Made by a program: the position numbers and the translations under genes
Assembly: GCA_964441505.1 (NCBI GenBank)
Contig: CAYTUV010000017.1
Span: 1 to 64,000, forward strand
Reading direction: 5' to 3'
DNA length: 64,000 bases
DNA from: Fen-1258 sp964441505
GTDB lineage: Bacteria; Bacteroidota; Ignavibacteria; Ignavibacteriales; Melioribacteraceae
Shown here: one piece after another, positions 34,495 to 42,810 of the stretch
Layout of the letters: each line of letters begins with the position of its first letter
Numbering within the stretch: position 1 is the first letter of the stretch
Notes under the pieces: model-generated
What the model saw: only the letters and a program-made list of their open reading frames with translations
The model's database searches: none
What the model was told of the DNA's origin: nothing

Positions 34495-35534
34495 TTTTTT
34501 ACCTCGCGTAACTTCTCGAACCTTGCGAGCCATTTTGATTTATTTGATGAAATGAAAAATTCACCGATTAAAATGAAAATTGCCGGGAACAAGAAATAGT
34601 AAAATCTATCTTCGTATTCAGTAATCCGTTTGGAACCGTACTCCGAATGCTGAATTTTTGCCAGATCATTATAGATAGCTTCGAGTTCATCTTCTGTGTT
34701 ACTGCCTTTATAATATTTTCCGTCCGTCTTTTCAGAAATTGTTTTTAAAATGGTTTCATCCAGTTTGGTCAGAACAATATTTCCTTCATTGTCTTTCTTG
34801 TATCCTCTTTGTACACCCGAGTCATCATAAACCGGAATTGGAACACCTGCCGGTGACCCGAATCCTATTGAATAAATTGCAACTTCTTTTGATTTGGCTT
34901 CATCAAGTGAAGCATCAATGTTCCCTTCATGATCTTCGCCATCAGTTATTACAACAATCGCCTTTTTTGTACCATCATCATAACGGAATGATTTAAGCGC
35001 CAGATCTATTGCCTGACCAATTGCCGTTCCCGGCTGTGGTACCGAATTAAAATCAACCGCATTAAGAAATAAACTTGCCGCAGAATAATCCGACGTTAAC
35101 GGGAACTGAATATAAGCTTGTCCTGCGAAGACCACTAAACCAATTTTATCGCCCTGTAATTTCTGAATGAGCTTGGCGATTTCGAATTTTGCTTTTTCCA
35201 AACGGCTCGGTTTAATATCTTCTGCACCCATACTTTTAGAAACATCCAATAAAATGTAGACCTCAATTCCGATCTGCTTCATATCTTCTATCTTGGTTCC
35301 GATCTGCGGATTAGCAAGAGCTACAATTATGAGGGCAATTGCAAAAAGTGAAAGTCCATACTTCACCCATGATTTTAATTTGCTTCTCAATGGAAATAGA
35401 ATATTGTGCATCTTTGCGCCGGCAAATTTTTCAAGAACTTTGTTCTGCTTCTGCATTGTATACCAATAAAGTGCAATCAATGCCGGTATTAGCCAGAGCA
35501 GGTAGAGGTATTCGATATTTGCAAATCGTATCAT
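34491..35534 (-). CDS. batB: BatB-like VWA membrane protein
   Basis: 347 residues: N-terminal 'LYLLWLIPALIALYWY' helix, a second helix (about 50-72), a VWA domain (about 83-290) with MIDAS 'VYILLDVSKSMGAEDIKPSRL' and 'IVVITDGEDHEG', and a C-terminal membrane helix (about 305-325). The start at ATG 35534 gives the family-standard N-terminus; the longer reading to 35621 runs into the GxxExxY cassette. It ends with an ATGA overlap onto batC. Confidence 0.9.
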   Translation of the reverse strand: MIRFANIEYLYLLWLIPALIALYWYTMQKQNKVLEKFAGAKMHNILFPLRSKLKSWVKYGLSLFAIALIIVALANPQIGTKIEDMKQIGIEVYILLDVSKSMGAEDIKPSRLEKAKFEIAKLIQKLQGDKIGLVVFAGQAYIQFPLTSDYSAASLFLNAVDFNSVPQPGTAIGQAIDLALKSFRYDDGTKKAIVVITDGEDHEGNIDASLDEAKSKEVAIYSIGFGSPAGVPIPVYDDSGVQRGYKKDNEGNIVLTKLDETILKTISEKTDGKYYKGSNTEDELEAIYNDLAKIQHSEYGSKRITEYEDRFYYFLFPAIFILIGEFFISSNKSKWLARFEKLREVKK

Positions 35535-35540
35535 ATTGTA

Positions 35541-35989
35541 AATGGCACGCAGATTAAACCGATCTAACTGATTTGAACCGATTTTCAAAAATTTTCCTTT
35601 TGATCTGCGGTGTTTTTCCAAAGTTTAGTAATAATCCAACTTCAATTTCAGTTGCTTTTAGATAATTCAATAATTGTGCTTCATGTTCTTCAACTAATCC
35701 TTCTGCGGCTTTTAGTTCGACGATTACAGAATCCTGAACGATTATATCAGCAAAGTATTCGCCGATTTTCTTTTCCTTATAATATACATCAATTGGTTTC
35801 TGCTTTTCACATTTCATATTCATCGAACACAATTCAATCATTATAGCATTCTCATAAACTTTTTCCAAAAATCCGAATCCCAATGAATTATAAACAGTAT
35901 AAAACGCTTTAATAATCTTATCGGTAATATCTTTGTGTAAATATTCCATCTGTTTCAATCTGTTTAATCAGTTAAATCTGTGTGCCATT
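35541..35989. mobile_element. GxxExxY cassette bounded by inverted repeats
   Basis: AATGGCACGCAGATTAA at 35541-35557 is matched by the complement of 35972-35989, AATGGCACACAGATTTAA, with one mismatch and one inserted T. Between them lies a single GxxExxY gene whose stop codon falls inside the left repeat. The unit is inserted between batA and batB, where Bat operons normally have no such gene. No recombinase is encoded, so it would need to be moved in trans or is a relic. Confidence 0.6.
35554..35958 (-). CDS. GxxExxY protein (PD-(D/E)XK nuclease-like fold)
   Basis: 134 residues with the naming motif in 'GFGFLEKVYENAI' (Gly-x-x-Glu-x-x-Tyr) and the nuclease-like core: Asp in 'YFADIIVQDSVIVELKA' with Glu-x-Lys in 'VELKA'. 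These are the expected PD-(D/E)XK residues, so it may cut or bind nucleic acid; no activity is established for the family. It is the only gene in a cassette with inverted ends inside the bat operon. A start at the fourth codon is equally possible. Confidence 0.9.
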   Translation of the reverse strand: MKQMEYLHKDITDKIIKAFYTVYNSLGFGFLEKVYENAIMIELCSMNMKCEKQKPIDVYYKEKKIGEYFADIIVQDSVIVELKAAEGLVEEHEAQLLNYLKATEIEVGLLLNFGKTPQIKRKIFENRFKSVRSV

Positions 35990-35999
35990 TAAAATTCAA

Positions 36000-36995
36000 T
36001 CACGGCAGTTTTCTCAAATATGTCCTCGTCAGTCCTAAGTCCGTAAGCAGAAGAAACAATCCAATGAACACCCATCCGTAAAAAAGTTCTTTGGCGTTTC
36101 TGTAAGAAGTAACTTCCACACGCGTTTTTTCCAGACGGTCAATTTCTTCGTAAATCTGGACCAACTTCCTGTTGTCGGTTGCACGAAAATATTTTCCGGC
36201 TGTTATACCGGATATTTGTCTTAGAATATTTTCATCTATCTCAACCGGCACCATCTGATAACGAATTCCAAATGGAGTTTGAAACGGGTACGGCGCTTCA
36301 CCAATTGTTCCAACGCCGACTGTGTAAATTCTTATCCCAAATTTCTGAGCGATCTGTGCCGCGGTCAACGGATCAATTTCACCACGATTATTCACACCGT
36401 CAGTTAACAAAATCATTACTTTACTTTTGGCTTTACTATCTTTCAATCTGTTAACGCCATTTGCTATTGCATTACCTATTGCGGTTCCGTCTTCAATCAT
36501 ACCGGTGTGAATTTCTCTCAGAAGATTGCGTAATACGGAATAATCAATCGTTAGGGGACATTGTGTAAAACTCTCTCCTGAAAAAACCACCAGACCGATT
36601 TTATCATTTGTCCTTCCTGCGATAAAATCATCAATTACTTTTTTTGCAGCATCAACACGGTTAGGTTTAAAATCTTCCGCCAGCATACTTCCTGAGATAT
36701 CGAGCACCATGGCGATATCTATTCCTTCGGCGTAAAAATTCTCTCCGCTCGAAAAACTCTGCGGACGAGCGGCAGCAATAATGAAAAAAGCTATAGCCGC
36801 GATCTTTAACCATGCCGGTAGATGAGTAAGTTTTTCCTTCAGGTTTTTTGGTACACTGCCGAATATATGCAATGATGAAAAAGTGAGACTTGGAGAGATA
36901 GAATCGCTCTTTTTCCAATACCAGTATGCAATAGCTGGTATAATCAGTAGCAGCCACAACACAAATGGATAAGCGAATTTTACGTCACTAAACAT
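36000..36995 (-). CDS. batA: BatA-like VWA membrane protein
   Basis: 331 residues: two N-terminal membrane helices (about 6-24 and 52-70), a VWA domain (about 82-280) with MIDAS 'AMVLDISGSMLAEDFKPNRV' and 'MILLTDGVNNRGE', and a C-terminal helix (about 300-320). ATG 36995 with AGGAG 5 bases upstream was preferred to the GTG at 37007, which lies in that Shine-Dalgarno region. It overlaps the preceding gene by 8 bases. Confidence 0.9.
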   Translation of the reverse strand: MFSDVKFAYPFVLWLLLIIPAIAYWYWKKSDSISPSLTFSSLHIFGSVPKNLKEKLTHLPAWLKIAAIAFFIIAAARPQSFSSGENFYAEGIDIAMVLDISGSMLAEDFKPNRVDAAKKVIDDFIAGRTNDKIGLVVFSGESFTQCPLTIDYSVLRNLLREIHTGMIEDGTAIGNAIANGVNRLKDSKAKSKVMILLTDGVNNRGEIDPLTAAQIAQKFGIRIYTVGVGTIGEAPYPFQTPFGIRYQMVPVEIDENILRQISGITAGKYFRATDNRKLVQIYEEIDRLEKTRVEVTSYRNAKELFYGWVFIGLFLLLTDLGLTRTYLRKLP

Positions 36996-37938
36996 TTTTC
37001 TCCTCACTTACAATCTGAGGTTGTGGAACTGGAATAGTCTGGTTGACAATATCGTATGCCTGTTTCATCATCTCTTCATTCACTTTAGGCATAGGCTCAA
37101 ATTTCGCAAACTTGACAAGGTCAGCATTACTGAAGAAGCTATCAGATGTTCCCACAATCTGTTTTCCCTCTTCCATATAACTAAGGACGGCGAGGATTTC
37201 GGAAGATGTCATTTCAAGAGCACGGAAGTTAAAGCGGTCTTCGAAATATTGGCGTACAATCTCTGTTACATCGCTGTGATACTCTTTCACCAATCCGCTC
37301 TGCCAAAGTTTTTTCTGTTCAAGTTCTGAAAGTTTTGAAAGTGCAATTTCGTGCGGAGGAATTTTAACTTCGGGCAGAAGGTTTTCCTTCAGGGCATTTT
37401 TCTTTTTGTAATATCTGTAGATGAAATATGCGGCGACAATAAGTATAAAAACTCCAAGGACAATCAAACCAATCAACAACCAATTCAGAGGAAGTTTCAT
37501 TGGCTCCTTAACATCTCTTATATCCTCCTGCACATTAACAGGAATTGTCCGAACCGTGATTGTAACAGGATTTGTTTTAATTGTCCTCCGTGTTGAGCCG
37601 CCGAGATCAACATATTCAATTGCAATTGAAGGAATAGTTACCTGAGCTGAATCATATTTCGAAAAGATAAAATTGTACCTCTCAATAATTTTATTATCTA
37701 CTTCCTTTTTCTCTGCCGATAAAGTCTGAATATACTCAAGAATTTTTATGCTGTCTTTCACTGAAGGAAGATAAACTGATACTCCCTTCTCATGTGTAAT
37801 TTCTATCCGATACTTAATAAAATCACCAACTTTGTAAATGCTGGTATCAGTGGTTGCACTTACAGTTATATTCTGTGCAGTCACCAAGGTGAGATAAAAT
37901 AGACTCCAAAGGAAAATCAATCGTAAAAACTTTACCAT
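36988..37938 (-). CDS. Bat-operon membrane protein (BatD/DUF4381-like)
   Basis: 316 residues: signal peptide (cut after about residue 21, 'LVTAQ'), a beta-sandwich domain (about 22-150, 'YKVGDFIKYRIEITHEKGVSVYLPSV'), a membrane helix (about 153-177) and a helical cytoplasmic part with 'YHSDVTEIVRQYFEDRFN'. The order resembles a short BatD or DUF4381 protein. It lies between the DUF58 gene and batA with overlaps at both ends (7 and 8 bases), so it belongs to the MoxR-Bat system. Confidence 0.78.
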   Translation of the reverse strand: MVKFLRLIFLWSLFYLTLVTAQNITVSATTDTSIYKVGDFIKYRIEITHEKGVSVYLPSVKDSIKILEYIQTLSAEKKEVDNKIIERYNFIFSKYDSAQVTIPSIAIEYVDLGGSTRRTIKTNPVTITVRTIPVNVQEDIRDVKEPMKLPLNWLLIGLIVLGVFILIVAAYFIYRYYKKKNALKENLLPEVKIPPHEIALSKLSELEQKKLWQSGLVKEYHSDVTEIVRQYFEDRFNFRALEMTSSEILAVLSYMEEGKQIVGTSDSFFSNADLVKFAKFEPMPKVNEEMMKQAYDIVNQTIPVPQPQIVSEEKNV

Positions 37939-38807
37939 CTCTTTTCCCTCAGCTTAAAGAAATCCACGAGAGGTTTGATATAGGAACCGGATGTTTCAAT
38001 ATCGATAGAATCCAACCTGCTCGAAAGAAATAACTGTCTACGGTATTCCATCCATCGTTTATTCTCGTCAACAATTGATTTGCGAACAGCCTTATCGCTT
38101 GTATCCAAATACCGAATCTCTCCGGTTTCTGCATCAAGAAATTTTATCAATCCGGCATTAAGCAACGATTTTTCTCTCGGATCCCGCAGAACAATTCCAA
38201 TCAAATCATGTTTCTTGCCAACGATGCGTAAAATTTTATCGTAACCTCCGTCAATATAGTCGGAAATCAAAAACACAATTGCTTTCTTCTTTATAGTGTG
38301 ATTGAAGTATTCCAATGCCTGACGAAGATTCGTGGCTTTCCCCTGCGGCTCGAACGAAAGTACCTCTCTTATTATTCTAAGCGAGTGACTCTTTCCTTTT
38401 CTCGGCGGAACAAATTTTTCAATTCGGTCCGTAAATAAAATCAGTCCAACCTTATCATTATTCTTCAATGCCGAGAATGCCAGAATTGCACTTAATTCTG
38501 CCGCAATCTGTTGTTTTGTTTTTTCAACCGATCCGAAAACAAGCGAGCCGCTCATATCAACAAGAAGCATTACCGTTAGCTCGCGCTCTTCTTCAAATAT
38601 CTTAATATAAGGATGCCCGAATCGAGCCGTGACATTCCAATCAATGTTTCGAATGTCGTCGCCGAAATAGTATTCGCGCACTTCCGAGAATTCCATACCT
38701 CTTCCTTTGAATACGGAATGATATTCTCCGGAGAAGACATCGTTCACAATTCCCCGTGTACGAATCTCGATTTGCTTTACCTGTTTTAGTAACTCTTTTG
38801 TCAACAT
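37932..38807 (-). CDS. DUF58 protein of the MoxR-Bat operon
   Basis: 291 residues with the DUF58 hallmark 'GEYHSVFKGRGMEFSEVREY...DDIRNIDWNVTARFG' (about 28-65) and a degenerate VWA domain with 'LLVDMSGSLVFG' and 'VFLISDYIDGGY'. DUF58 proteins almost always follow a MoxR ATPase and probably act as its adaptor. The ATG at 38807 was preferred to a TTG 12 bases upstream. Confidence 0.9.
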   Translation of the reverse strand: MLTKELLKQVKQIEIRTRGIVNDVFSGEYHSVFKGRGMEFSEVREYYFGDDIRNIDWNVTARFGHPYIKIFEEERELTVMLLVDMSGSLVFGSVEKTKQQIAAELSAILAFSALKNNDKVGLILFTDRIEKFVPPRKGKSHSLRIIREVLSFEPQGKATNLRQALEYFNHTIKKKAIVFLISDYIDGGYDKILRIVGKKHDLIGIVLRDPREKSLLNAGLIKFLDAETGEIRYLDTSDKAVRKSIVDENKRWMEYRRQLFLSSRLDSIDIETSGSYIKPLVDFFKLREKRW

Positions 38808-38834
38808 ATTTTTTAGCAATCAGCTTTTAGCGGT

Positions 38835-38861
38835 TAGCTCTTAGCTAAAAACTAAGGGCTA
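38835..38861. repeat. Hairpin between moxR and the DUF58 gene
   Basis: TAGCTCTTAG (38835-38844) pairs with CTAAGGGCTA (38852-38861), ten pairs including one G-T, around a 7-base loop. The flanks repeat TTAGC/GCTAA several times. It would form a stem in the moxR-DUF58 transcript. It has no T run, so it is not a simple terminator. Confidence 0.5.
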
Positions 38862-38875
38862 ATAGCTAAATGCTA

Positions 38876-39859
38876 TTACGGTACTTCAATTTTGTTTAAA
38901 ATTTTCGAGATAATTGTTTCGGAGGTAATATCCTCGGCCTCGGCCTCATATGTAACAGCAATACGGTGACGCATAACATCGGCACAGATGGAACGGACAT
39001 CTTCCGGAATTACATAACCTCTCCGGCGTATAAATGCCATTGCCCGCGCACCTAGTGCAAGATTAATTGATGCACGAGGTGATCCGCCGTAACTAATGAG
39101 ATCGGTTAATTCATCCAAACCAAAATCTTTCGGGTTGCGTGTTGCGAAAACTATATCAAGAATATATTTCTCAATTTTTTCATCAACATAAATTTCCTGT
39201 ACCAGTTTGCGAGCTTTGAGAATATCTTCAGGATAAATCACTGCATTGATCAACGGGGCATCGGAAGTCGTATTCATCTTCATAATTTTTTGTTCTTCTT
39301 CTCGCGTTGGATATGTGATCTTTATTTTCAGCATGAATCGATCCACCTGAGCCTCGGGTAAAGGATATGTGCCTTCCTGCTCAATTGGATTCTGTGTTGC
39401 GAGAACAAGGAACGGATCATCTAATTTAAAAGTAGATTCTCCAATTGTAACCTGCCTCTCTTGCATTGCTTCAAGAAGAGCACTCTGAACTTTTGCGGGT
39501 GCGCGGTTAATTTCATCGGCAAGAATAAAGTTTGCAAAAATTGGTCCCTTCTTGATAGCAAAGTTTCCATCTTTCTGATTGTAAATAAGAGTACCAATCA
39601 GGTCTGCCGGAAGAAGATCCGGAGTAAATTGTATTCGCTGGAATTTTGCTTTCATAGAAGTGGCGAGCGATTTTATTGCAAGAGTTTTTGCCAAACCTGG
39701 AACACCTTCTAGTAAAACGTGACCGTTGCCTAACAATCCTACAACAAGGCGCTCCAGCATTGCTTTTTGCCCGACAATTGTTTTCCCGATCTCGTTTAAG
39801 AGAACATCAATGAACTCACTCTCTTTTCTGATTTTTTCGTTGAGTGCTGTAATATCCAA
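38876..39859 (-). CDS. MoxR-family AAA+ ATPase
   Basis: 327 residues: Walker A 'GVPGLAKT' (52-59), 'FQRIQFTPDLLPADLIG' typical of MoxR, Walker B 'FILADEINRAPAKVQSALLEAM', sensor 'LATQNPIEQEGTYPLPEAQVDRF' and a C-terminal lid domain. MoxR ATPases act as chaperones for VWA-protein complexes. It is the first gene of the moxR-DUF58-bat run; the upstream 300 bases hold repeats and probably its promoter, which was not identified with confidence. Confidence 0.93.
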   Translation of the reverse strand: MDITALNEKIRKESEFIDVLLNEIGKTIVGQKAMLERLVVGLLGNGHVLLEGVPGLAKTLAIKSLATSMKAKFQRIQFTPDLLPADLIGTLIYNQKDGNFAIKKGPIFANFILADEINRAPAKVQSALLEAMQERQVTIGESTFKLDDPFLVLATQNPIEQEGTYPLPEAQVDRFMLKIKITYPTREEEQKIMKMNTTSDAPLINAVIYPEDILKARKLVQEIYVDEKIEKYILDIVFATRNPKDFGLDELTDLISYGGSPRASINLALGARAMAFIRRRGYVIPEDVRSICADVMRHRIAVTYEAEAEDITSETIISKILNKIEVP

Positions 39860-40067
39860 TTTTAATCCTCACTGTTTTAATATATCGAATGGTTTTCTAC
39901 AAACCCGAAGAAGCTAAAGTTTCTGCTTTCTTGTTAAAATCTGTTAATGAAAAATAATTTTTTTGCGGGGCTAATATAAGAAAAAAATTGAAGGTGAATT
40001 GTATTGATAGAAGTATTAACATATAATTATCTGTGTAAATCCGCTTAATCTGTGCCATCCGCGTTCT

Positions 40068-40167
40068 AATGAATCTCCCCGCCGCAAGCAGCGGGGTATC
40101 TAGTTGATATTCTTTTTGCAAAAAGTTGTAACCCACGACGCAAGCGTCGGGGAATTAGCGATTAAAA
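40068..40167. repeat. 100-base dispersed repeat, copy 1
   Basis: Matches 55286-55385 in the same orientation at 98 of 100 positions. It contains two hairpins: CCCCGC...GCGGGG near its left end (40077-40096) and CGACGC/GCGTCG near its right end. The right end includes the stop codon of rlmI (40162-40164). The stretch 39860-40067 upstream holds an AT-rich region and a fragment (about 40030-40066, 'TTAATCTGTGCCATCCGCG') like the ends of the GxxExxY cassette; no gene is seen there. Confidence 0.85.
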
Positions 40168-41361
40168 AATTCTTATTGCTGCGAATTTAAGATAGCTTGT
40201 TTCTTCCATTGCCGGAAGCGAAGGATGATCTAAAGAAGCATTATTAAAATAGAAAAGCTGAATTTTCTTTCCGGCTTTTAGTGCGGCAGTATTGATTGCA
40301 TCTAAAAACATTTCTTCTGTGAGATGATGTGAACATGACGACGTAAAAAGCATTCCTCCATCATTTAATAAATCCATAGCCAGTCGGTTCAATTTTTCGT
40401 ATCCCTTGATTGCAGTTGCGATTGTCTTTTTACTCTTAGCGAATGCCGGCGGATCTAAATTGATGATATCAAACTTTTTGTTTTCAGTCTTACATTTTTC
40501 AAGATAGTCGAAAACATCCGATTGTATGAATTCGGACTTGCTCTTGAATTCATTAAGAGAAAAATTCTCCTGCGCGTTTTTTATCTCTTCCGATGAGGAA
40601 TCAACAAACTCAACAGATTTCGCATTGTTCACGGCGGCATGTAAACCGAAACCACCCGAGTTACAAAAACAATCTAGTACGGATTTATCTTTGCATAATT
40701 TGCCAAAGAACTCGCGATTATCACACTGGTCAAAATAGAATCCGGTCTTTTGTCCGGTTGAAAAATTTATTTTGTATTTCACACGGCAGTCATCAATAAC
40801 TTCTTCGTTGAGAGGTATCTCTCCTAAATAAGTTTTATTCTCAGTCGTTAAACCCTCCAGCTTGCGAAAATACTCTTCCCCTTTCGCGAAAATATTTTTT
40901 GCTGAGAAATCCATAGTTAAAATTTTTACGATCAATTCAATATTTTTTTCAATGCCGGCAGAATAAACTTGAAGAACAAAAGTGTCGTTATATTTATCAA
41001 TTATAAGACCGGGGAGAAAATCACTTTCGCTGAAGACCATTCTGAATGAACTTCGGTTTGGATAGACAGATTTTCTAAAATTATATGCGGTGTGCAGACG
41101 TTCTTTCAAAAGGTTTGGGAGATCAACTTCTTCTTTATTTGAGATTACTCGTACGGCAATTAGAGAGTTGGCGTTATAAAATCCAGATCCGATAAAATTG
41201 TTGCGTGAATCATATACTTGGACAACATTACCATTGGAGACTTCACCTTCTACTTTTATAATTTCGTTACTGAATATCCAGAGATGGCCTTGTTGTACTC
41301 TACGTTCTTCATTCTTTCTTAAAATTACTTTTGTCACTTTTTTACTCAATTGTTGAGGCAA
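40162..41361 (-). CDS. rlmI: 23S rRNA methyltransferase RlmI-like
   Basis: 399 residues: N-terminal PUA-like domain (about 8-80, 'GHLWIFSNEIIKVEGEV'), a central 'SEGDFLPGLIIDKYN'-type segment, and the Rossmann methyltransferase domain with 'VLDCFCNSGGFGLHAA' (motif I) and 'INLDPPAFAKSKK' (motif IV, the catalytic loop). It would methylate a cytosine C5 in 23S rRNA. The final stop codon lies within the 100-base dispersed repeat, so repeat insertion may have set the present C-terminus. Confidence 0.92.
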   Translation of the reverse strand: MPQQLSKKVTKVILRKNEERRVQQGHLWIFSNEIIKVEGEVSNGNVVQVYDSRNNFIGSGFYNANSLIAVRVISNKEEVDLPNLLKERLHTAYNFRKSVYPNRSSFRMVFSESDFLPGLIIDKYNDTFVLQVYSAGIEKNIELIVKILTMDFSAKNIFAKGEEYFRKLEGLTTENKTYLGEIPLNEEVIDDCRVKYKINFSTGQKTGFYFDQCDNREFFGKLCKDKSVLDCFCNSGGFGLHAAVNNAKSVEFVDSSSEEIKNAQENFSLNEFKSKSEFIQSDVFDYLEKCKTENKKFDIINLDPPAFAKSKKTIATAIKGYEKLNRLAMDLLNDGGMLFTSSCSHHLTEEMFLDAINTAALKAGKKIQLFYFNNASLDHPSLPAMEETSYLKFAAIRIF

Positions 41362-41561
41362 AGATAACTCTTAATGCAGCATTTGACTAACCTTTAATAC
41401 ATCGCGGTCCCAATGAAACTCTGGGTTATAAACGTAGACGTTAGTACTTAAGCAACAATTCTGTTGCTTACTTTATTATTTCCGCATATGTTTAGCACTG
41501 ATTTTGGGGATTTTCAAAGTGATTTTGCAGCAACAATATTTTTTTATTTCTACGTCATTCC

Positions 41562-41592
41562 ATTTTTGTGGACGTTTTTTATCCACAAAAAT
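41562..41592. repeat. Inverted repeat in the rlmI-slipin intergenic region
   Basis: ATTTTTGTGGA (41562-41572) and TCCACAAAAAT (41582-41592) form a perfect 11-bp stem around 9 bases. The wider region 41362-41712 (351 bases between divergent genes) also has a 9-bp hairpin at 41451-41472 (TAAGCAACA/TGTTGCTTA). No coding sequence or complete promoter could be supported; TAAATTTA at 41680-41687 is a possible -7 box for the next gene. Confidence 0.55.
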
Positions 41593-41712
41593 CAAGAATA
41601 ATTTCTCAGCCCGTCGTTCTATTAAAATGTTCCCACATTTATTCTTGTTAATTCTCATCGAAAGAATAATTCGATTAAATAAATTTAGCATCACTAAACA
41701 AAGGAGAACACA

Positions 41713-42600
41713 ATGGAAGATGGATCAAACGCAGGCTGGATTATTCCCTTAGTTATTATTGTAATTCTAATTTTCTTCTGGGGTATCCGAATTGTCAGAC
41801 CAACAAGACGAGGATTGGTTGAGCGTCTCGGAAAATATCATCGCTTTGCACACCGGGGATTTAACTGGATAATTCCTGTTGTCGATAAGCTGTATCAAGT
41901 GAACATTACGGAACAAATGGTAGATGCAGAACCTCAGGAAATAATCACAAATGACAACCTTAATGCAATGGTGGACGCTCAAATTTATTACAGAGTAAAA
42001 GATGATGAAGAAAGCGTGAAAAATTCACAGTACAACGTCAATAATGTTAATTACCAAATTGTTAATCTTGCCAGAACAACTCTCAGAAATATAATCGGTA
42101 CGTTAACGCTCAAATCGGCTAACAGCGAGAGAGGAAAAATCAACGAAGAACTTCATAGTGTCTTAATGAAAGAGACACAATCGTGGGGAATTGATATTGT
42201 GCGTGCGGAACTTAAGCAGATCGATCCGCCTAAAGATGTACAGGATACAATGAATAAAATTGTTAAGGCCGAGAATGAAAAAATTGCTGCAGTAGATTTT
42301 GCTACAGCGGCAGAAACAACTGCTGATGGAGTGAAACGCGCTGAGATTAAAAAAGCCGAGGGAATTCGCCAGGCAAGAATATTGCAAGCTGAAGGTGAAG
42401 CAGAGGCGATACAATTAGTTAACGAGGCTGCAGAAAAATATTTTGTCGGCAACGCACAAATTTTAAAGAAGCTTGAGACGCTTCAAAGTTCTCTTGCAAA
42501 CAACACAAAGATCATTGTGCCTCATAATCAGCAATTAGTGAATGTTATCAGCGACCTTGCCGGGATTGTTCCGATAACAAAAGATTCGAAAGAAAACTAA
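41713..42600 (+). CDS. SPFH/Band 7 membrane protein (paraslipin/QmcA-like)
   Basis: 295 residues: one N-terminal membrane helix (about 8-26), then the Band 7 domain ('VRPTRRGLVERLGKYHRFAHRGFNWIIPVVDKLYQVNITEQ', about 28-185), and an Ala/Glu-rich coiled coil ('AEIKKAEGIRQARILQAEGEAEAI') typical of oligomeric scaffold formation. It orders membrane microdomains and often regulates proteases; no NfeD gene lies beside it. AAGGAG stands 6 bases before the ATG. Confidence 0.92.
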   Translation: MEDGSNAGWIIPLVIIVILIFFWGIRIVRPTRRGLVERLGKYHRFAHRGFNWIIPVVDKLYQVNITEQMVDAEPQEIITNDNLNAMVDAQIYYRVKDDEESVKNSQYNVNNVNYQIVNLARTTLRNIIGTLTLKSANSERGKINEELHSVLMKETQSWGIDIVRAELKQIDPPKDVQDTMNKIVKAENEKIAAVDFATAAETTADGVKRAEIKKAEGIRQARILQAEGEAEAIQLVNEAAEKYFVGNAQILKKLETLQSSLANNTKIIVPHNQQLVNVISDLAGIVPITKDSKEN

Positions 42601-42623
42601 CACGATTTTTTGTTGCAAATTTT

Positions 42624-42702
42624 TCTCTGCGTCTCTGTGCCTCTGCGGTTTATATTTATTGGTTTTCAAATCTTTAACCACAGAGGCGCTGAGTCGCAGA
42701 GA
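42624..42702. repeat. 27-base inverted repeat rich in CTCTGCG
   Basis: TCTCTGCG at 42624 begins a 27-base arm that pairs with 42676-42702 (23 of 27 positions) around a 25-base AT-rich loop. It lies between the slipin and the flavoprotein genes and resembles the sequence at 58473-58556. In a transcript it would give a long hairpin. It has no coding content. Confidence 0.7.
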
Positions 42703-42810
42703 ATTTTCCGTTATCCTCTTGCATCACACACCTCACCAAATTACCGGGATTGATTTCTCAGGCTTATTTAGAATCAAAGGCTTATTTTGCTGTAAAAAAA
42801 TGGGAGAAAA

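Noticed and set aside
38821..38875. Possible short CRISPR-like or tandem repeat (TTAGC/GCTAA)
   Set aside because: The units are too short and irregular and there are no spacers of even length; it folds as a simple hairpin.
39897..40136. 79-codon open frame on the minus strand upstream of moxR
   Set aside because: Its first half lies in the 100-base dispersed repeat and its remainder in AT-rich spacer; no protein-like pattern and no conserved start.
41451..41472. Hairpin TAAGCAACA/TGTTGCTTA as a terminator
   Set aside because: It lies upstream of two divergent genes, not after a gene, and has no continuous T run.
41504..41752. 82-codon open frame on the plus strand before the slipin gene
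   Set aside because: It overlaps the true start of the SPFH gene in another frame, covers the inverted repeat at 41562 and has no family resemblance.
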